NCBI GenBank assembly: GCA_016125275.1
Contig: WGMB01000004.1
Coordinates: forward strand, 1 to 64,000
DNA: 64,000 bases
From: Acidobacteriota bacterium
Lineage (GTDB): Bacteria > Acidobacteriota > Terriglobia > Bryobacterales > UBA6623
Reading direction: 5' to 3'
This document shows, one piece after another, positions 43,562 to 53,400 of this stretch. The position numbers were made by a program, and so were the translations under genes. Numbering within the stretch: position 1 is the first letter of the stretch; every line of letters begins with the position of its first letter. The notes below the pieces were generated by a model that saw only the letters and a list, made by a program, of their open reading frames with translations, did not search any database and was not told the DNA's origin.

Positions 43562-44659
43562 TCAAGAAGATTTGGCCGCCGCAACGGCTCCATTCCCCTG
43601 ACGCCCTTTCTCCGCCCAACGATACCGCGGGGCGGGGGTCCTCTCGGCAGGATAGCGCGGCGCGAGGTGTCCGAGCACGAAACCGAGGCCGGCGACGCTG
43701 AAATGAGCCAGCAAAGTCAAGGCCGAACCTGCCGCAAACGCCCAGCCGCGGAGGCGCAGGACGAATGCGAGAAATTTTCGGTTGAACGTGAGCGCTCCGC
43801 CGGAGCACAGCGCGAACGCCGGCGCAAAAATCTCCGGCTCCACCAGCCAACCGGCCAGAGTCATCCAAGCCATCCCCGTGCAGGCCACGCTGCGTTTGCC
43901 GCCCGGGCGGGTGTTGAGCTTGCCCAGCTCGGCTCGGTTCGCCCGCGCCAGCCGCGTCCAGGGGATGGCCCGGCCGAACAGATCCGAGCGCAGCAGCCGC
44001 GACAAGGTGTAGCGCTTGAGGTGCTCCACCTGCATCGATTCGAGCAGCCGCACCCGGTAGCCCCTCTGCGTCAGCGCGTAGCCGAGCTCCACGTCCTCAC
44101 AGTAGGTCAGCGCGACATCGAAGCCCCCCAAGTCCTCGAAGGCCTGCCGCGTGATCGCGCCGCAACCGCTCCAGAAGCTGGTTTGCAGCCGGGAGGCGTT
44201 CTGGTGCGTGAAGTGATGCTGCAAATTCTTGAACTGCGAGAAAAAGCCCGGCGCGCGCGTCTCCGCCGTGTAGGAGCCGAACACGACCTGCTCGCCCGCA
44301 TCCAGGGCCTGGACGGCCAGCTCCAGGGCGTCGGGCTGCAGCACGCAGTCGGCGTCGAGGAAGAAGAAGATCTCGCCCCGGGCTACCAGCGCGCCGACGT
44401 TGCGGGCGTAGGACGGGCCTTCGCGCGACTCCTGCACGATCGTCCGCGCGCCGTAGCGCAGGGCGACGGCGGCGGAGTTGTCCGCGCAGCCGTCGCACAC
44501 CACGATCGTCTCGATGGTCGGATCGCCGAGGCGCCGCACCGACTCCAAGCAAAGCGGCAGCGTCGCGGCGGCGTTGTGCGCGGGGATGATGACCGAAGTC
44601 CGGGGAGTGTGTCCGGCGCTTTCGCCCCGGTAGGCGTCAAAGTAGGGGAAAAGTGGCAA
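43562..44659 (-). CDS. family 2 glycosyltransferase with C-terminal membrane segments
   Basis: About 365 residues from a TTG at 44659; the frame stays open to 44806 but that part is low-complexity and lacks family features, so the start is uncertain. The GT-A core is RTSVIIPAHNAAATLPLCLESV, ETIVVCDGCADNS, and the DxD-like FFFLDADCVL. EDVELGYALTQRGYRV provides the catalytic ED of inverting GT2 enzymes. Two or three hydrophobic stretches near the C-terminus (WMTLAGWLVEPEIF, FAAGSALTLLAHFSVAGLGFVLG) anchor it to the membrane. It probably transfers a sugar in surface glycan synthesis; donor and acceptor are unknown. Confidence 0.83.
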   Translation of the reverse strand: MPLFPYFDAYRGESAGHTPRTSVIIPAHNAAATLPLCLESVRRLGDPTIETIVVCDGCADNSAAVALRYGARTIVQESREGPSYARNVGALVARGEIFFFLDADCVLQPDALELAVQALDAGEQVVFGSYTAETRAPGFFSQFKNLQHHFTHQNASRLQTSFWSGCGAITRQAFEDLGGFDVALTYCEDVELGYALTQRGYRVRLLESMQVEHLKRYTLSRLLRSDLFGRAIPWTRLARANRAELGKLNTRPGGKRSVACTGMAWMTLAGWLVEPEIFAPAFALCSGGALTFNRKFLAFVLRLRGWAFAAGSALTLLAHFSVAGLGFVLGHLAPRYPAERTPAPRYRWAEKGRQGNGAVAAAKSS

Positions 44660-44676
44660 GAAGCGACCTGTCTCGT

Positions 44677-44698
44677 GGAAGCGTGACGCGGCGCTTCC
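44677..44698. promoter_or_regulatory. inverted repeat in the glycosyltransferase leader
   Basis: GGAAGCG (44677-44683) and CGCTTCC (44692-44698) form a perfect 7-bp stem with an 8-nt loop, just upstream of the proposed TTG start. If the GTG/ATG at 44806 were used, this would be coding; its presence favours the shorter gene. Operator or mRNA structure are both possible. Confidence 0.4.
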
Positions 44699-44836
44699 CC
44701 CACTGTAGCACGGGCCGGCCGAGCCGCCTCGCGAGCGCTGGGCGGCGTCGGCCGCGGCGGTCCGCGCGCGGGAGATCACCGTCGGAGGGCGGGCGAGGGG
44801 GCGCAACCCTTCGCGCCTCTGTTACGATACGCGGTC

Positions 44837-45235
44837 ATGGAGCAGGAGCAGGCGCCGCAGATCCCGGATCGCCTGTTTTTTCGCATCGGCGACGTGGCTG
44901 ATCTGGCCGGCGTCGAGGCCTACGTCCTGCGCTACTGGGAGACCGAGTTTCCCAAGCTCCGCCCCAAGAAATCCTCCAACGGGCAGCGACAGTATCGCCG
45001 CAAGGACGTGGAGACCGCCCTCGAGATCAAGCGGCTGCTCTACGACGAGGGCTACACCATCGCCGGGGCCCGCAAGGCCCTCACCCAGGAAGCCAAGAAG
45101 CGCAAGCGCGCCGAACCCAAGCCGCGCGTCCAAACCAGCCTGTTCGGCGACGAGCCCGCCTCGGGCGGCATCGACCCCAAGGAGCTGGCCGCCATCAAGA
45201 AGGAGCTTCGGGAGATTCTGCGGCTGCTCAAGTGA
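44837..45235 (+). CDS. MerR-family transcriptional regulator
   Basis: A 132-residue protein with an N-terminal MerR helix-turn-helix: [70 protein letters not shown]. It is the short type lacking a metal-binding cysteine domain; the tail has a Lys-rich linker and a C-terminal helix [16 protein letters not shown]. Short MerR proteins of this kind are widespread and lie near housekeeping genes; the targets are unknown. It is 39 bp upstream of surE and is probably in the same operon. Confidence 0.88.
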   Translation: MEQEQAPQIPDRLFFRIGDVADLAGVEAYVLRYWETEFPKLRPKKSSNGQRQYRRKDVETALEIKRLLYDEGYTIAGARKALTQEAKKRKRAEPKPRVQTSLFGDEPASGGIDPKELAAIKKELREILRLLK

Positions 45236-45274
45236 AGACCCTTGCTAGAGTGGGGGTTTCGCAAGGGAACTGCC

Positions 45275-46048
45275 ATGCCGCGCATCTTGGTGACCAACGA
45301 CGACGGGATCTCCGCGCCCGGCATTCAGGCTCTCGAAGCGGCTCTCCGCGCCGTCGGCGAGGTCTACACCGTCGCTCCGCTGTATGAGCAGAGCGCATCG
45401 AGCCGGCGCATCACGCTGCGCAAACCCTTCCGCTATGAGACCGCCGGCAAGAACCGCTACGCCGTGGACGGCTCGCCGGCCGATTGCGCCATGATGGCGC
45501 TGACGCTGCTGCTCGGCTTCAAGCCCGATCTAGTCGTCTCCGGCATCAACAACGGGCCCAATCTGGGCGAGAACGTCTACTACTCGGGTACGGTGGCCGG
45601 GGCCGCCGAGGGCGCCAAGTACGGCATCCCGGCGATCGCCATGTCCGTCAACCAGCGCGTGGACATCGACTACGGCCCGGCCGCCGACTTCGCCGCCCGG
45701 CTGGCGCGGCAGGCGCTGGCCGACGGGCTGGAACCGGGCATCGTCCTCAACGTCAACGTCCCCCATCCGACCTACACCGGCGTGGAGATCACCCACCAGA
45801 GCAAGAAGATCTCCCGCAACCTGATGATTGAAACGAGGGACCCCTACGATCGCTCCTACTACTGGATGCACGAAGAGGTTCCGCTGGAGACCGCCGAAGC
45901 TGGCAGCGACTACGCCGCCGTGCGGGACGGCAAGGTCTCCATCACGCCGCTGCACTTCGATCACACCGCCTGGGACCACCTGGAATCCCTGCGCTCCCTG
46001 GAGAATCACTCCTGGGGCGACGCCTTGGAGCCCGTCCCGGCCCCATGA
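45275..46048 (+). CDS. surE: 5'/3'-nucleotidase SurE
   Basis: A 257-residue metal-dependent phosphatase that removes phosphate from nucleoside monophosphates during stress and stationary phase. AAGGGAA precedes the ATG at 45275. The active-site motifs are ILVTNDDGISAPGI (N-terminal, metal-binding DD), VDGSPADCAMMAL and VSGINNGPNLGENVYYSGTVAGAAEG. Length and motifs are typical of the family. Its stop overlaps the next gene's ATG as ATGA, so surE and the M20 peptidase are translationally coupled. Confidence 0.95.
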   Translation: MPRILVTNDDGISAPGIQALEAALRAVGEVYTVAPLYEQSASSRRITLRKPFRYETAGKNRYAVDGSPADCAMMALTLLLGFKPDLVVSGINNGPNLGENVYYSGTVAGAAEGAKYGIPAIAMSVNQRVDIDYGPAADFAARLARQALADGLEPGIVLNVNVPHPTYTGVEITHQSKKISRNLMIETRDPYDRSYYWMHEEVPLETAEAGSDYAAVRDGKVSITPLHFDHTAWDHLESLRSLENHSWGDALEPVPAP

Positions 46049-47319
46049 CGGCGCGGGGCGGCGCAGGGATCGAGTGGACGCGTCGCCTGGACGCGGAGAT
46101 CGACGCCCTGGCCCCTCTGCTGCGCTCGCTGCGCCGCGAGCTGCACGCCCACCCCGAACCGAGCGGCCAGGAGCTGCTCACCACCGCCAAGCTCGAGACG
46201 CTGCTGGCCGAGCGCGGCCTCAGCTCGCGGCGCGGCCCGCAAGGCCTGGGTCTGCTGGTCGATTCGCCCGAACCCGTCGACGGCCCGCGCGTGGCCCTGC
46301 GCGCCGATCTCGACGCGCTGCGGCTGCAGGACGGCAAGGCGGTCGACTACCGCAGCCAGGTTGACGGCGTGATGCACGCCTGCGGCCACGACGCGCATAC
46401 GGCCTGCGGCCTCGGCGCGGCGCTGGCGCTGGCGCGGCTGGCCGCCGAAGGCGCCTTGCCCTGGCCGGTCCCCTGGCGAGCGGTCTTTCAGCCGGCCGAG
46501 GAAACCGCCTCCGGCGCCTACGACATGATCGAGGGCGGCGCGCTCGACGGCGTGGCCGCCATCTTCGCGTTGCACGTCGACCCCTCCCGGCCGGTGGGCC
46601 AGGTCGGCGTCCGCGACGGCGCCTTCACGGCCTCCTGCGACTGGCTGGAGATCGTCGTCCGCGGGCAGGGCGGCCACGCCGCCCGGCCGCACGAGTCGGT
46701 GGACCCGATCGTGGCCGCCACGCAGCTCATCGGCGCGCTCTACGCCTTCGTCCCCCGTGCGGTGGACAGCCAGGAGCCCGCCGTACTCACCATCGGCCGC
46801 ATCCAGGGCGGATACAGCGCCAACGTCATCCCCGACCAGGTGGAGCTCAGCGGCACCTTGCGAACGCTGTCTCCGGCGGTGCGCGAGCGCGTCAAGCAGC
46901 GCATCCGCGAGCTCGCGCACGGCCTCGAACAAGCCTCCGGCGCCCAGATCTCGGTCGAGTTCCGGCGCGGCTTGGCCGGGGTCTACAATGATGCCGCGGC
47001 GACGGCGGTGGTGCGGCGCGCCGCCCGCGACGCGCTGGGGCCGGAGAATGTGGTCGAAATCCCCCGGCCCAGCATGGGCGGCGAGGATTTCGCGGGGTAT
47101 TTGGAACGGATTCCCGGCGCCATGTTTCGTTTGGGAGTGCGGTCGGACCGCGTCGGCAAGGAGCCCCTGCATTCGCCCTTGTTCGACATCGACGAGGCCG
47201 CCCTGGCTTGGGGAGCCAAGATCCTGGCGCGGGCGCTGATCCTGTGGGCCGGCGAGACGGGGAAAGGGGATGGAAAAGATCGAGTTCCGTTCGAATCCGA
47301 CGCCGACGCTCGGCGTTGA
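46045..47319 (+). CDS. M20-family amidohydrolase/peptidase
   Basis: A 424-residue zinc-dependent hydrolase of the N-acyl-amino-acid amidohydrolase type (HipO/AMA family). Metal and catalytic residues are in MHACGHDAHTACGLGAAL, FQPAEETASGAYDMI, and MGGEDFAGYLERIPGAMFRLG, with a late His in LHSPLFDID. A lid domain with GQGGHAARPHESVDPIVAA lies between. No signal peptide is present. The substrate is an N-acylated amino acid or peptide, not further defined. Its last 50 bases overlap the ybdK-like gene in another frame. Confidence 0.9.
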   Translation: MTARGGAGIEWTRRLDAEIDALAPLLRSLRRELHAHPEPSGQELLTTAKLETLLAERGLSSRRGPQGLGLLVDSPEPVDGPRVALRADLDALRLQDGKAVDYRSQVDGVMHACGHDAHTACGLGAALALARLAAEGALPWPVPWRAVFQPAEETASGAYDMIEGGALDGVAAIFALHVDPSRPVGQVGVRDGAFTASCDWLEIVVRGQGGHAARPHESVDPIVAATQLIGALYAFVPRAVDSQEPAVLTIGRIQGGYSANVIPDQVELSGTLRTLSPAVRERVKQRIRELAHGLEQASGAQISVEFRRGLAGVYNDAAATAVVRRAARDALGPENVVEIPRPSMGGEDFAGYLERIPGAMFRLGVRSDRVGKEPLHSPLFDIDEAALAWGAKILARALILWAGETGKGDGKDRVPFESDADARR

Positions 47320-48403
47320 GATTGAGCTGGCCCTGGCCGACCGGCGCACGGGCGCGCTGGTCTCCGTCGCGCCGCGGATCCTCGAACGCATCTCCCAATC
47401 GCGGGCGCCCTTCGTCAAGCCGGAGCTGATGCAGTGCTACCTGGAGATCAACACGGACATCTGCCGCACGGCCGGCGAAGCCCGTGAGGATCTGGCGGCG
47501 TCGTTGCGTGAGGCCGACGCCGTGGCCGAGTCGCTCGGCGTCGGCCTGTACTGGTCCGCCTCCCACCCATTCTCGCTGTGGGAAGAGCAGGAACCGACGC
47601 AGTCGGAGCGCTACCTGCAATTGCTGGAGCTGTTGCAGGACGTCGGCCGCCAGCTCGTCGCCTTCGGTCTGCACGTGCACGTGGGCGTGGATTCGGGCGA
47701 CAAGGCGGTGATGATCTGCGACCGCATTCTGCGGCACCTGCCTTGGCTGCTGGCGCTGAGCTGCAACAGCCCCTGGTGGAACGCGCGGGTCTCCGGCCTG
47801 CTCTCCCACCGCTCGAAGATCATGGAGGCGCTGCCGACCTCCGGCCCGCCGCCCCTGATGCGCAACTGGAGCGAGTACGTCTGGCTGGTGCGGCACCTGC
47901 AAGAGACCGGCTTCATTCACTCCATCCGGGACATCTGGTGGCTGGTGCGGCCGCACCACAACTTCGGCACCGTGGAGGTGCGCGTCTGCGACATCCCCGG
48001 CTCCCTGGAGGACGTAGCGGCGCTGACGGCGCTCATCCACTGCCTGGTGTGCGCTCTCTCCGACGAGATCGACGAGGGCGCCTACCAGCACGACTGCCAT
48101 CCCTTGCTGGTGCGCCAGAACCTCTGGCGGGCGGCCCGCTTCGGGCTCGACGCCGAGTTGATCGACGCCTTCACGCACGAGCCGCAGCCGGTGCGCGACA
48201 CCGTCCGGCGGATGATCGAGCGTTTGGGCGCCAAGGCCGAGGAGCTGGACTGCGCGGCGGAGCTCGCCGACGCGGAGCGGCTGACCCGGGGCCCCACCTG
48301 GGCCGAACGCCAGCTCGCTCTGCTGGAGCAGACCGGCGATCCGGCCGAGACCGTCCGGCGGATGCTGGGAGGCCGCGCCTGGGCCGCCGACGTTGTACGA
48401 TAG
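47270..48403 (+). CDS. ybdK: carboxylate-amine ligase, YbdK/GCS2 family
   Basis: A 377-residue ATP-dependent ligase of the glutamate-cysteine ligase 2 family. It starts inside the previous gene at 47270 with AAAGGGG upstream. Hallmarks are GVEIELALADRRTG (near 15), YLEINTDICRTAGEA, FGLHVHVGVDSGDKAVMICD, the GTVEVRVCDIPGS strand, and RQNLWRAARFG near 300. The family forms gamma-glutamyl-type bonds; YbdK of Escherichia coli has weak glutamate-cysteine ligase activity. Whether this one makes a low-molecular-weight thiol is unknown. Confidence 0.87.
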   Translation: MEKIEFRSNPTPTLGVEIELALADRRTGALVSVAPRILERISQSRAPFVKPELMQCYLEINTDICRTAGEAREDLAASLREADAVAESLGVGLYWSASHPFSLWEEQEPTQSERYLQLLELLQDVGRQLVAFGLHVHVGVDSGDKAVMICDRILRHLPWLLALSCNSPWWNARVSGLLSHRSKIMEALPTSGPPPLMRNWSEYVWLVRHLQETGFIHSIRDIWWLVRPHHNFGTVEVRVCDIPGSLEDVAALTALIHCLVCALSDEIDEGAYQHDCHPLLVRQNLWRAARFGLDAELIDAFTHEPQPVRDTVRRMIERLGAKAEELDCAAELADAERLTRGPTWAERQLALLEQTGDPAETVRRMLGGRAWAADVVR

Positions 48404-48411
48404 CGAGCGCG

Positions 48412-49617
48412 ATGACCGCGCACCGCCTGCTCCTGAGCCTCCTCCTGCCGCTCTGCGCTTGGGCCCTCGACCCCGAGATGGCCCTGCGGCCGCCCACGGT
48501 CGTCTCGGCCCCGGGGCCGGAGTACGCCGACCAGAGCCGCCGTTGGCAGGGAATTCCCGGCGTCGAACGAGCCCCGGGCGGCCGCTTGTGGGCCACTTGG
48601 TACTCCGGCGGAACCGGCGAAGGCCCGTTGAACTACGTCGTGCTGACGACCAGCGACGACGACGGCGCGAGCTGGAGCCGTGTGCGCTGGGTCGTCGATC
48701 CGACCGACCCCGTGCGCGCTTTCGACCCCTGCCTGTGGACTGATCCGCAGGGGAGGCTGTGGCTGTTCTGGGCGCAGTCGGCGGGCCTTTGGGATGGGCG
48801 AGGGGGCGTGTGGGCGATGGTCTCGGACGATCCGGACGCCGCCGCGCCGCGATGGTCCGAGCCCCGCCGAATCGCCGACGGCGTCATGATGAACAAGCCC
48901 ATCGTGGATTCGCACGGCGACTGGCTGCTGCCCATTTCGGGCTGGCGCTTCAAGCCTCCCAGCATCGAAAAAGGGCTCGAAGCCATGGCCTACCCCGAGC
49001 CCGCCAAGGCCGCCGCCGCCTTCGCCCGGCCGCTGGGAGACCGCGGCGGGTCGCTCGTCTACGCTTCCTCTGACAAGGGACGCACGTTCGAATTCCGCGG
49101 CCAAGCGCTGGTTCCCGAGCCGCAGCACGACGAGCACATGCTCGTCGAACGCCGCGACCACAGCCTGTGGATGCTGGTCCGGACGGCGTACGGTATCGGC
49201 GAGAGCGTCTCGACCGACGGCGGCGCAAGCTGGAGCGCCGGCGGCCCGCTGGGGATCGAGCACCCTGTGACGCGGTTCCACATCCGCCGTCTGGCGAGCG
49301 GACGGCTGCTGCTGGTTCGCCACGTTCCGGACCCGGCGAACCCGAAGTCCAGGACCAACCTGACCGCCTTCCTCTCCGACGATGACGGCCGGAGCTGGCG
49401 GGGCGGGCTGCTGCTGGACGGCCGTCCGCAGGTCTCCTACCCCGACGCCGCCGAAGGGCCCGACGGGACCCTCTATGTGATCTACGACCGGGAGCGAGGG
49501 GGCGCCAAGGAGATCCTGTTGGCGCGGGTTCGCGAGGCCGATATCTTGGCTCAAAAGGTCGTCTCCCCGGGGTCCGAGCTGCGAATCTTGGTCAATCGAG
49601 CCTTGGGCGAACGCTGA
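48412..49617 (+). CDS. secreted sialidase/BNR-repeat exo-glycosidase-like protein
   Basis: A 401-residue protein starting at 48412, 8 bp after ybdK. A signal peptide is evident (RLLLSLLLPLCAWA). The six-bladed sialidase fold is shown by several Asp boxes: SDDDGASWS, SSDKGRTFEF, STDGGASWSAG and SDDDGRSWRGG. The substrate could be sialic acid or another sugar; the catalytic Arg triad cannot be assigned by eye. Such secreted hydrolases suit a glycan-degrading organism. The gene is the end of the merR-to-sialidase transcript; a 6-bp hairpin follows. Confidence 0.82.
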   Translation: MTAHRLLLSLLLPLCAWALDPEMALRPPTVVSAPGPEYADQSRRWQGIPGVERAPGGRLWATWYSGGTGEGPLNYVVLTTSDDDGASWSRVRWVVDPTDPVRAFDPCLWTDPQGRLWLFWAQSAGLWDGRGGVWAMVSDDPDAAAPRWSEPRRIADGVMMNKPIVDSHGDWLLPISGWRFKPPSIEKGLEAMAYPEPAKAAAAFARPLGDRGGSLVYASSDKGRTFEFRGQALVPEPQHDEHMLVERRDHSLWMLVRTAYGIGESVSTDGGASWSAGGPLGIEHPVTRFHIRRLASGRLLLVRHVPDPANPKSRTNLTAFLSDDDGRSWRGGLLLDGRPQVSYPDAAEGPDGTLYVIYDRERGGAKEILLARVREADILAQKVVSPGSELRILVNRALGER

Positions 49618-49646
49618 GCCGGGGACGGAAATCCGACGCCAAAACC

Positions 49647-49661
49647 CCCCGCGCGGCGGGG
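49647..49661 (+). terminator. small GC hairpin after the sialidase gene
   Basis: CCCCGC and GCGGGG (6-bp stem, 3-nt loop) lie 30 bp past the sialidase stop and 38 bp before the next gene. No T tract follows. Termination is plausible but unproven. Confidence 0.35.
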
Positions 49662-49698
49662 TTGAAGGTTGCGCGTCGGAGGCTCAAGCTCATAGGCG

Positions 49699-50238
49699 AT
49701 GACCTCTGAGCGTTTGGTCGCGACCGTACCCGAGGTGCAAGACCTCCTTCGCGACAGTCACAGGGTCCAGCAAGCCTTCCCCAAAGCACGCTCCGCCGAC
49801 GCCGGCGCGGCCGTCTCGGACGATCCCTTCGTGGCGTTCTTGACGTGCCCCGGGGACCCGACCGACCCGTGGGCCCTGTTCGGACTGCGCTCCGAGGAGG
49901 CCTACTGGATGCAGGCGTCGTTCAACGAGTGCGGAGCCGATGTGGCGGCTTCGGCGGAATGGGCCCTCAAGCAGTGGGGGGTACCGTTGTTGGTGGTTCT
50001 GGCGCACCAGGCGACCTGCCGGTTCTCGCCGGGAGCGTGCGGCCTGAAGGCCGCCCGCAAGGCCGTGGCGGATCTGCGGTTCCTGCTGGGGATGGACCGG
50101 GGCTTGGCGATCGTGGTGGCCCGCAGAAACGGCGCCGGCCTGATGGAACTCGACGGTCCCGCGCCGCCCGACTTGGCGGCGCTTCAGATGTGCAAATCCA
50201 GGAAGGCCGGCGTCGAACGCCCGGTGGGCGCCCGCTGA
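49699..50238 (+). CDS. divergent beta-carbonic-anhydrase-like protein
   Basis: A 179-residue protein. The segment from 44 to 107 follows the beta-carbonic-anhydrase layout: FVAFLTCPGDPTDPWALFGL (candidate zinc Cys50), then a helix VAASAEWALKQWG equivalent to the 'SLEYAV..LGV' helix, then VPLLVVLAHQATCRFS with His103 and Cys107. Two changes are notable: the CxDSR motif is replaced by CPGDPTD, with no Arg, and H-x2-C is H-x3-C. So carbonic anhydrase activity is doubtful or altered. It lies just upstream of a DabA-type CO2-uptake operon on the same strand, 211 bp apart, which makes the resemblance more believable. Relation to the operon is inferred. Confidence 0.6.
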   Translation: MTSERLVATVPEVQDLLRDSHRVQQAFPKARSADAGAAVSDDPFVAFLTCPGDPTDPWALFGLRSEEAYWMQASFNECGADVAASAEWALKQWGVPLLVVLAHQATCRFSPGACGLKAARKAVADLRFLLGMDRGLAIVVARRNGAGLMELDGPAPPDLAALQMCKSRKAGVERPVGAR

Positions 50239-50357
50239 GTCGGTCTTGACGAACCGGCCCGGGAACCGACGCCTGGTCCGGATCCCCTGAAGGTTTGCGG
50301 GATCTCCCCCGTGCGGCTGGGGTCCCAATTGTTGCGGTGGACCGTCAGTCTGATAGT

Positions 50358-50375
50358 AGGGGTTTGGGGACCCCT
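50358..50375 (+). promoter_or_regulatory. hairpin in the dabA leader
   Basis: AGGGG (50358-50362) and CCCCT (50371-50375) enclose an 8-nt loop and are followed by TCAATTTT. It could terminate transcription after the carbonic-anhydrase-like gene or attenuate dabA. The rest of 50239-50449 is GC-rich with no further signal I can support. Confidence 0.35.
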
Positions 50376-50449
50376 TCAATTTTCGAGCTTCGAGGGAGGG
50401 ACGGCCTAGGGCGGCGACGCGGTTCGAGGACTTGTAAGGGAAGCATGCG

Positions 50450-53400
50450 ATGAGCGCCACGACCGCAGATTCGACAGCCCACGGAGGCGTGGAACCCGTC
50501 CCCTCTCTGCGCGACGCGATCGACCATGCCGCCCATCTGCTGCCTTCGCAAGGGCCGCTGAACGCGTTCGTTCACCACAACACCCTGCACGCCCTGGAGG
50601 AGATGCCCTTCGAGGACGCGGTGGTCGAGGCCTATCACACCCGCGGCGCCCAGCCCTACATGAGCGAGGCCGCCTACCGCCGGGCGATTGAAGCCCACCG
50701 CATCCGCGTCGAGGACATCGAGGCCGTGCTCGCCAAAGAGCCCAACCCCTCGATCCTCGGCGACAACCAGCTCGACCGCGGCAGTCTGCGCAGCGCGATC
50801 CTGCGGCATCGCGTCGGCGACTTCTCGGTCGCCAACATCGGCTGGCATCTCGAGGAAGGCGACGTTCGCCGCCGGCTGAACCGCGACCTCGATGACTTCA
50901 CCAAGCGCCGGCTGATCAACGACGCCGTGGCCCGAGCGGGCGAGTCCAAGGACCCGGAAGCCGCGGCGGCGCAGGAGATCTTCGCGGCGGCCCGCTTGCG
51001 GGTGGCGTCGGCCGAGCCCGCCCGTCCGGTCGACCCGGTGCGGCCTCGCGACGGCATTCTGGCTGCGTTCGGCCTGGACCTCGACGAGGTCGTCCACCCG
51101 GTCCTGATCCATCTCTGCGCGACGTTCCTCGACCAGGGGCAAGCCTTCTGGCCGATGCCGGGCCGCGATCAGGGATTGTTGCGGGCCGCGCGGCGACTGC
51201 TGGCCCTGCCCGGGGCCATCTATCCGGAGGCCCTGACCGGCCTCGGCGAGGAGATGCGGCGCCAGGAACGCGAAGGCCTCACCGCGCTGGAGGTGATCGA
51301 GCGAGTCTTCGGGATCTTCGGCATTCAGCCCGAAGAGATGGAGTCCGTGATCGGCGCGGAGTTGCTGGCACTGCCCGGCTGGCCGGGCATGATCCGGCAT
51401 CTGGAGCAGAAGCCGGCGGCGGCGCCGCACGAGCGCGTACCGTTCTCACTCGACGACTACCTCGCCCTGCGCCTGACGCTGATGAAGGTCGGCGCGGCGA
51501 GCGTGGCGGCCAAGCACGACGTAGCGCCCGTGTCGAGGATCTGGCGCGTGGCCGTCAGCCGCCCCAACTCCGCCGAGGCCGCGCGGCAGGCGGCGGCCGC
51601 TCGCTTGGCCGAGACCGCGCAGGTTTGCGGCCTGACGGCTTCCGAGCTGGCGAACCTCGACGAGCGCTCGATGGCGCGCTTGCTGCGAGAGCTCGAGGAG
51701 TTCGACCATCTCGAGCGCCGCCGAATCTTGCACTTGGCCTACGAGCGCCGCCATGAGAGGCGGATCCTGTCTCCGCTGGCGCAGCACCGCCGCAGCATTG
51801 CCCCGGCGCCGCCGCCGAAGCCCGTGGCCCAGGTCTTCTTCTGCATCGACGACCGGGAGGAGTCGATCCGCCGCCACCTGGAAGAGGTCGACCCGGAGAT
51901 CGAGACATTGGCCGTCGCCGGCTTCTTCGGGGTCGCCATCGACTACCAGGGTCTGGACGACGTGCAGGGCTCGCCGCTGTGTCCGGTGGTGGTCACCCCG
52001 CAGCACGCCATCCATGAGCAGCCGTCGGCCGCCCACCAGAAGGAGCACCGAGTGCGGCAATCGCGCCGCAAGCTGTGGGCGCAGTTGGCGTACGGCTCGT
52101 TCCTGTCTTCGCGGACGCTCGTCCGCGGCTGGTTCAGCGCGGCCTTCCTGGGGCTGCTGTCGGTCTTTCCCTTGGCCGCCAGGATTCTGGCTCCCCGGCC
52201 GTACGGCAAGCTGCGGCGCTGGCTCAACAGCCAGTTCTTGCCGGCGCCTCGCACCGAGCTGACGATGATGCGCGACGACGCCAGGGGCCGCGCCATCGCC
52301 GAGGGCCTGCAGGTCGGATTCACCACCCAGGAGAAGGTCGACTGCGTGGAGAGCGTGCTCGGCCCGGTCGGGCTGCACGAACGCTTCGCCCGCCTGGTCA
52401 TCCTCCTCGGGCATGGCTCGACGAGCCTCAACAACCCCCTGGAGGCGGCCTACAACTGCGGCGCTTGCGGCGGGCGTCGCGGCGGACCCAACGCGCGGCT
52501 CTTCGCGGCCCTCGCCAATCGTCCCAATGTGCGCGAAGGTCTGGCCGCGCGGGGGATCAAGATTCCGGCCGACACCTGGTTCATCGGCGGCTATCACGAC
52601 ACCTGCTCGGGCGACATCGAGCTGGCCGATCTGGACCGTGTGCCCGTCTCGCATCGCCCGGACCTCGAGCGCGTGACGCGATCCTTCCGCGAAGCCCAGG
52701 CCTGGGAGGCTCATGAGCGCGTCCGCCGTTTCGACGCGGCGCCCAAGGGCTCGGACCCTTACCGGTCGCTGCGTCACGTCGAGGAGCGCTCCGAGCACCT
52801 CGCCGAGCCCTTGCCCGAGTACGGCCACTGCACCAACGCGGTGACCATCGTGGGCCGAAGGGCGATCACCCGGGGCCTGTTCCTGGATCGGCGCGCCTTC
52901 CTGGTCTCCTACGACGCGGCCTTCGACCCGGACGACGAGAACCTCGCCAAGATTCTCTCGGCCGCCGTCCCGGTCTGCGCCGGCATCGCTCTGGAATACT
53001 ACTTCTCGGCGGTGGATAATGAGCGCTACGGCTGCGGCACCAAGCTGCCTCACAACGTGGTGGGGCTGCTGGGCGTCATGAACGGCGCTTCCAGCGATCT
53101 GCGGACCGGCTTGGCCCGGCAGATGATCGAGATCCACGAGCCGCTGCGGGGCTTGTACGTGATCGAGACGACCCCGGAGCGCTTCCTGAACGCCGCCAAG
53201 CGGAACGCAGAAGTCCTGCGGTTGCTCGAGAACCGCTGGGTGCGGTTGGCGACGATGGACCGCGACACCGGCGAGATGCAGGTCTACCGCGACGGCGTCT
53301 TCGAGCCGTACACGCACAGTGAAGACGAGCCCCTGGGGCAGGCGCCCACGTCGGCGGACTGGTTCCAAGGCAAGTCGGACCATTTGGGGTTGGCGCAGAT

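Noticed and set aside
47578-48411. N-terminal extension of the sialidase frame
   Set aside because: The extension lies in the ybdK gene in another frame; the signal peptide begins at 48412.
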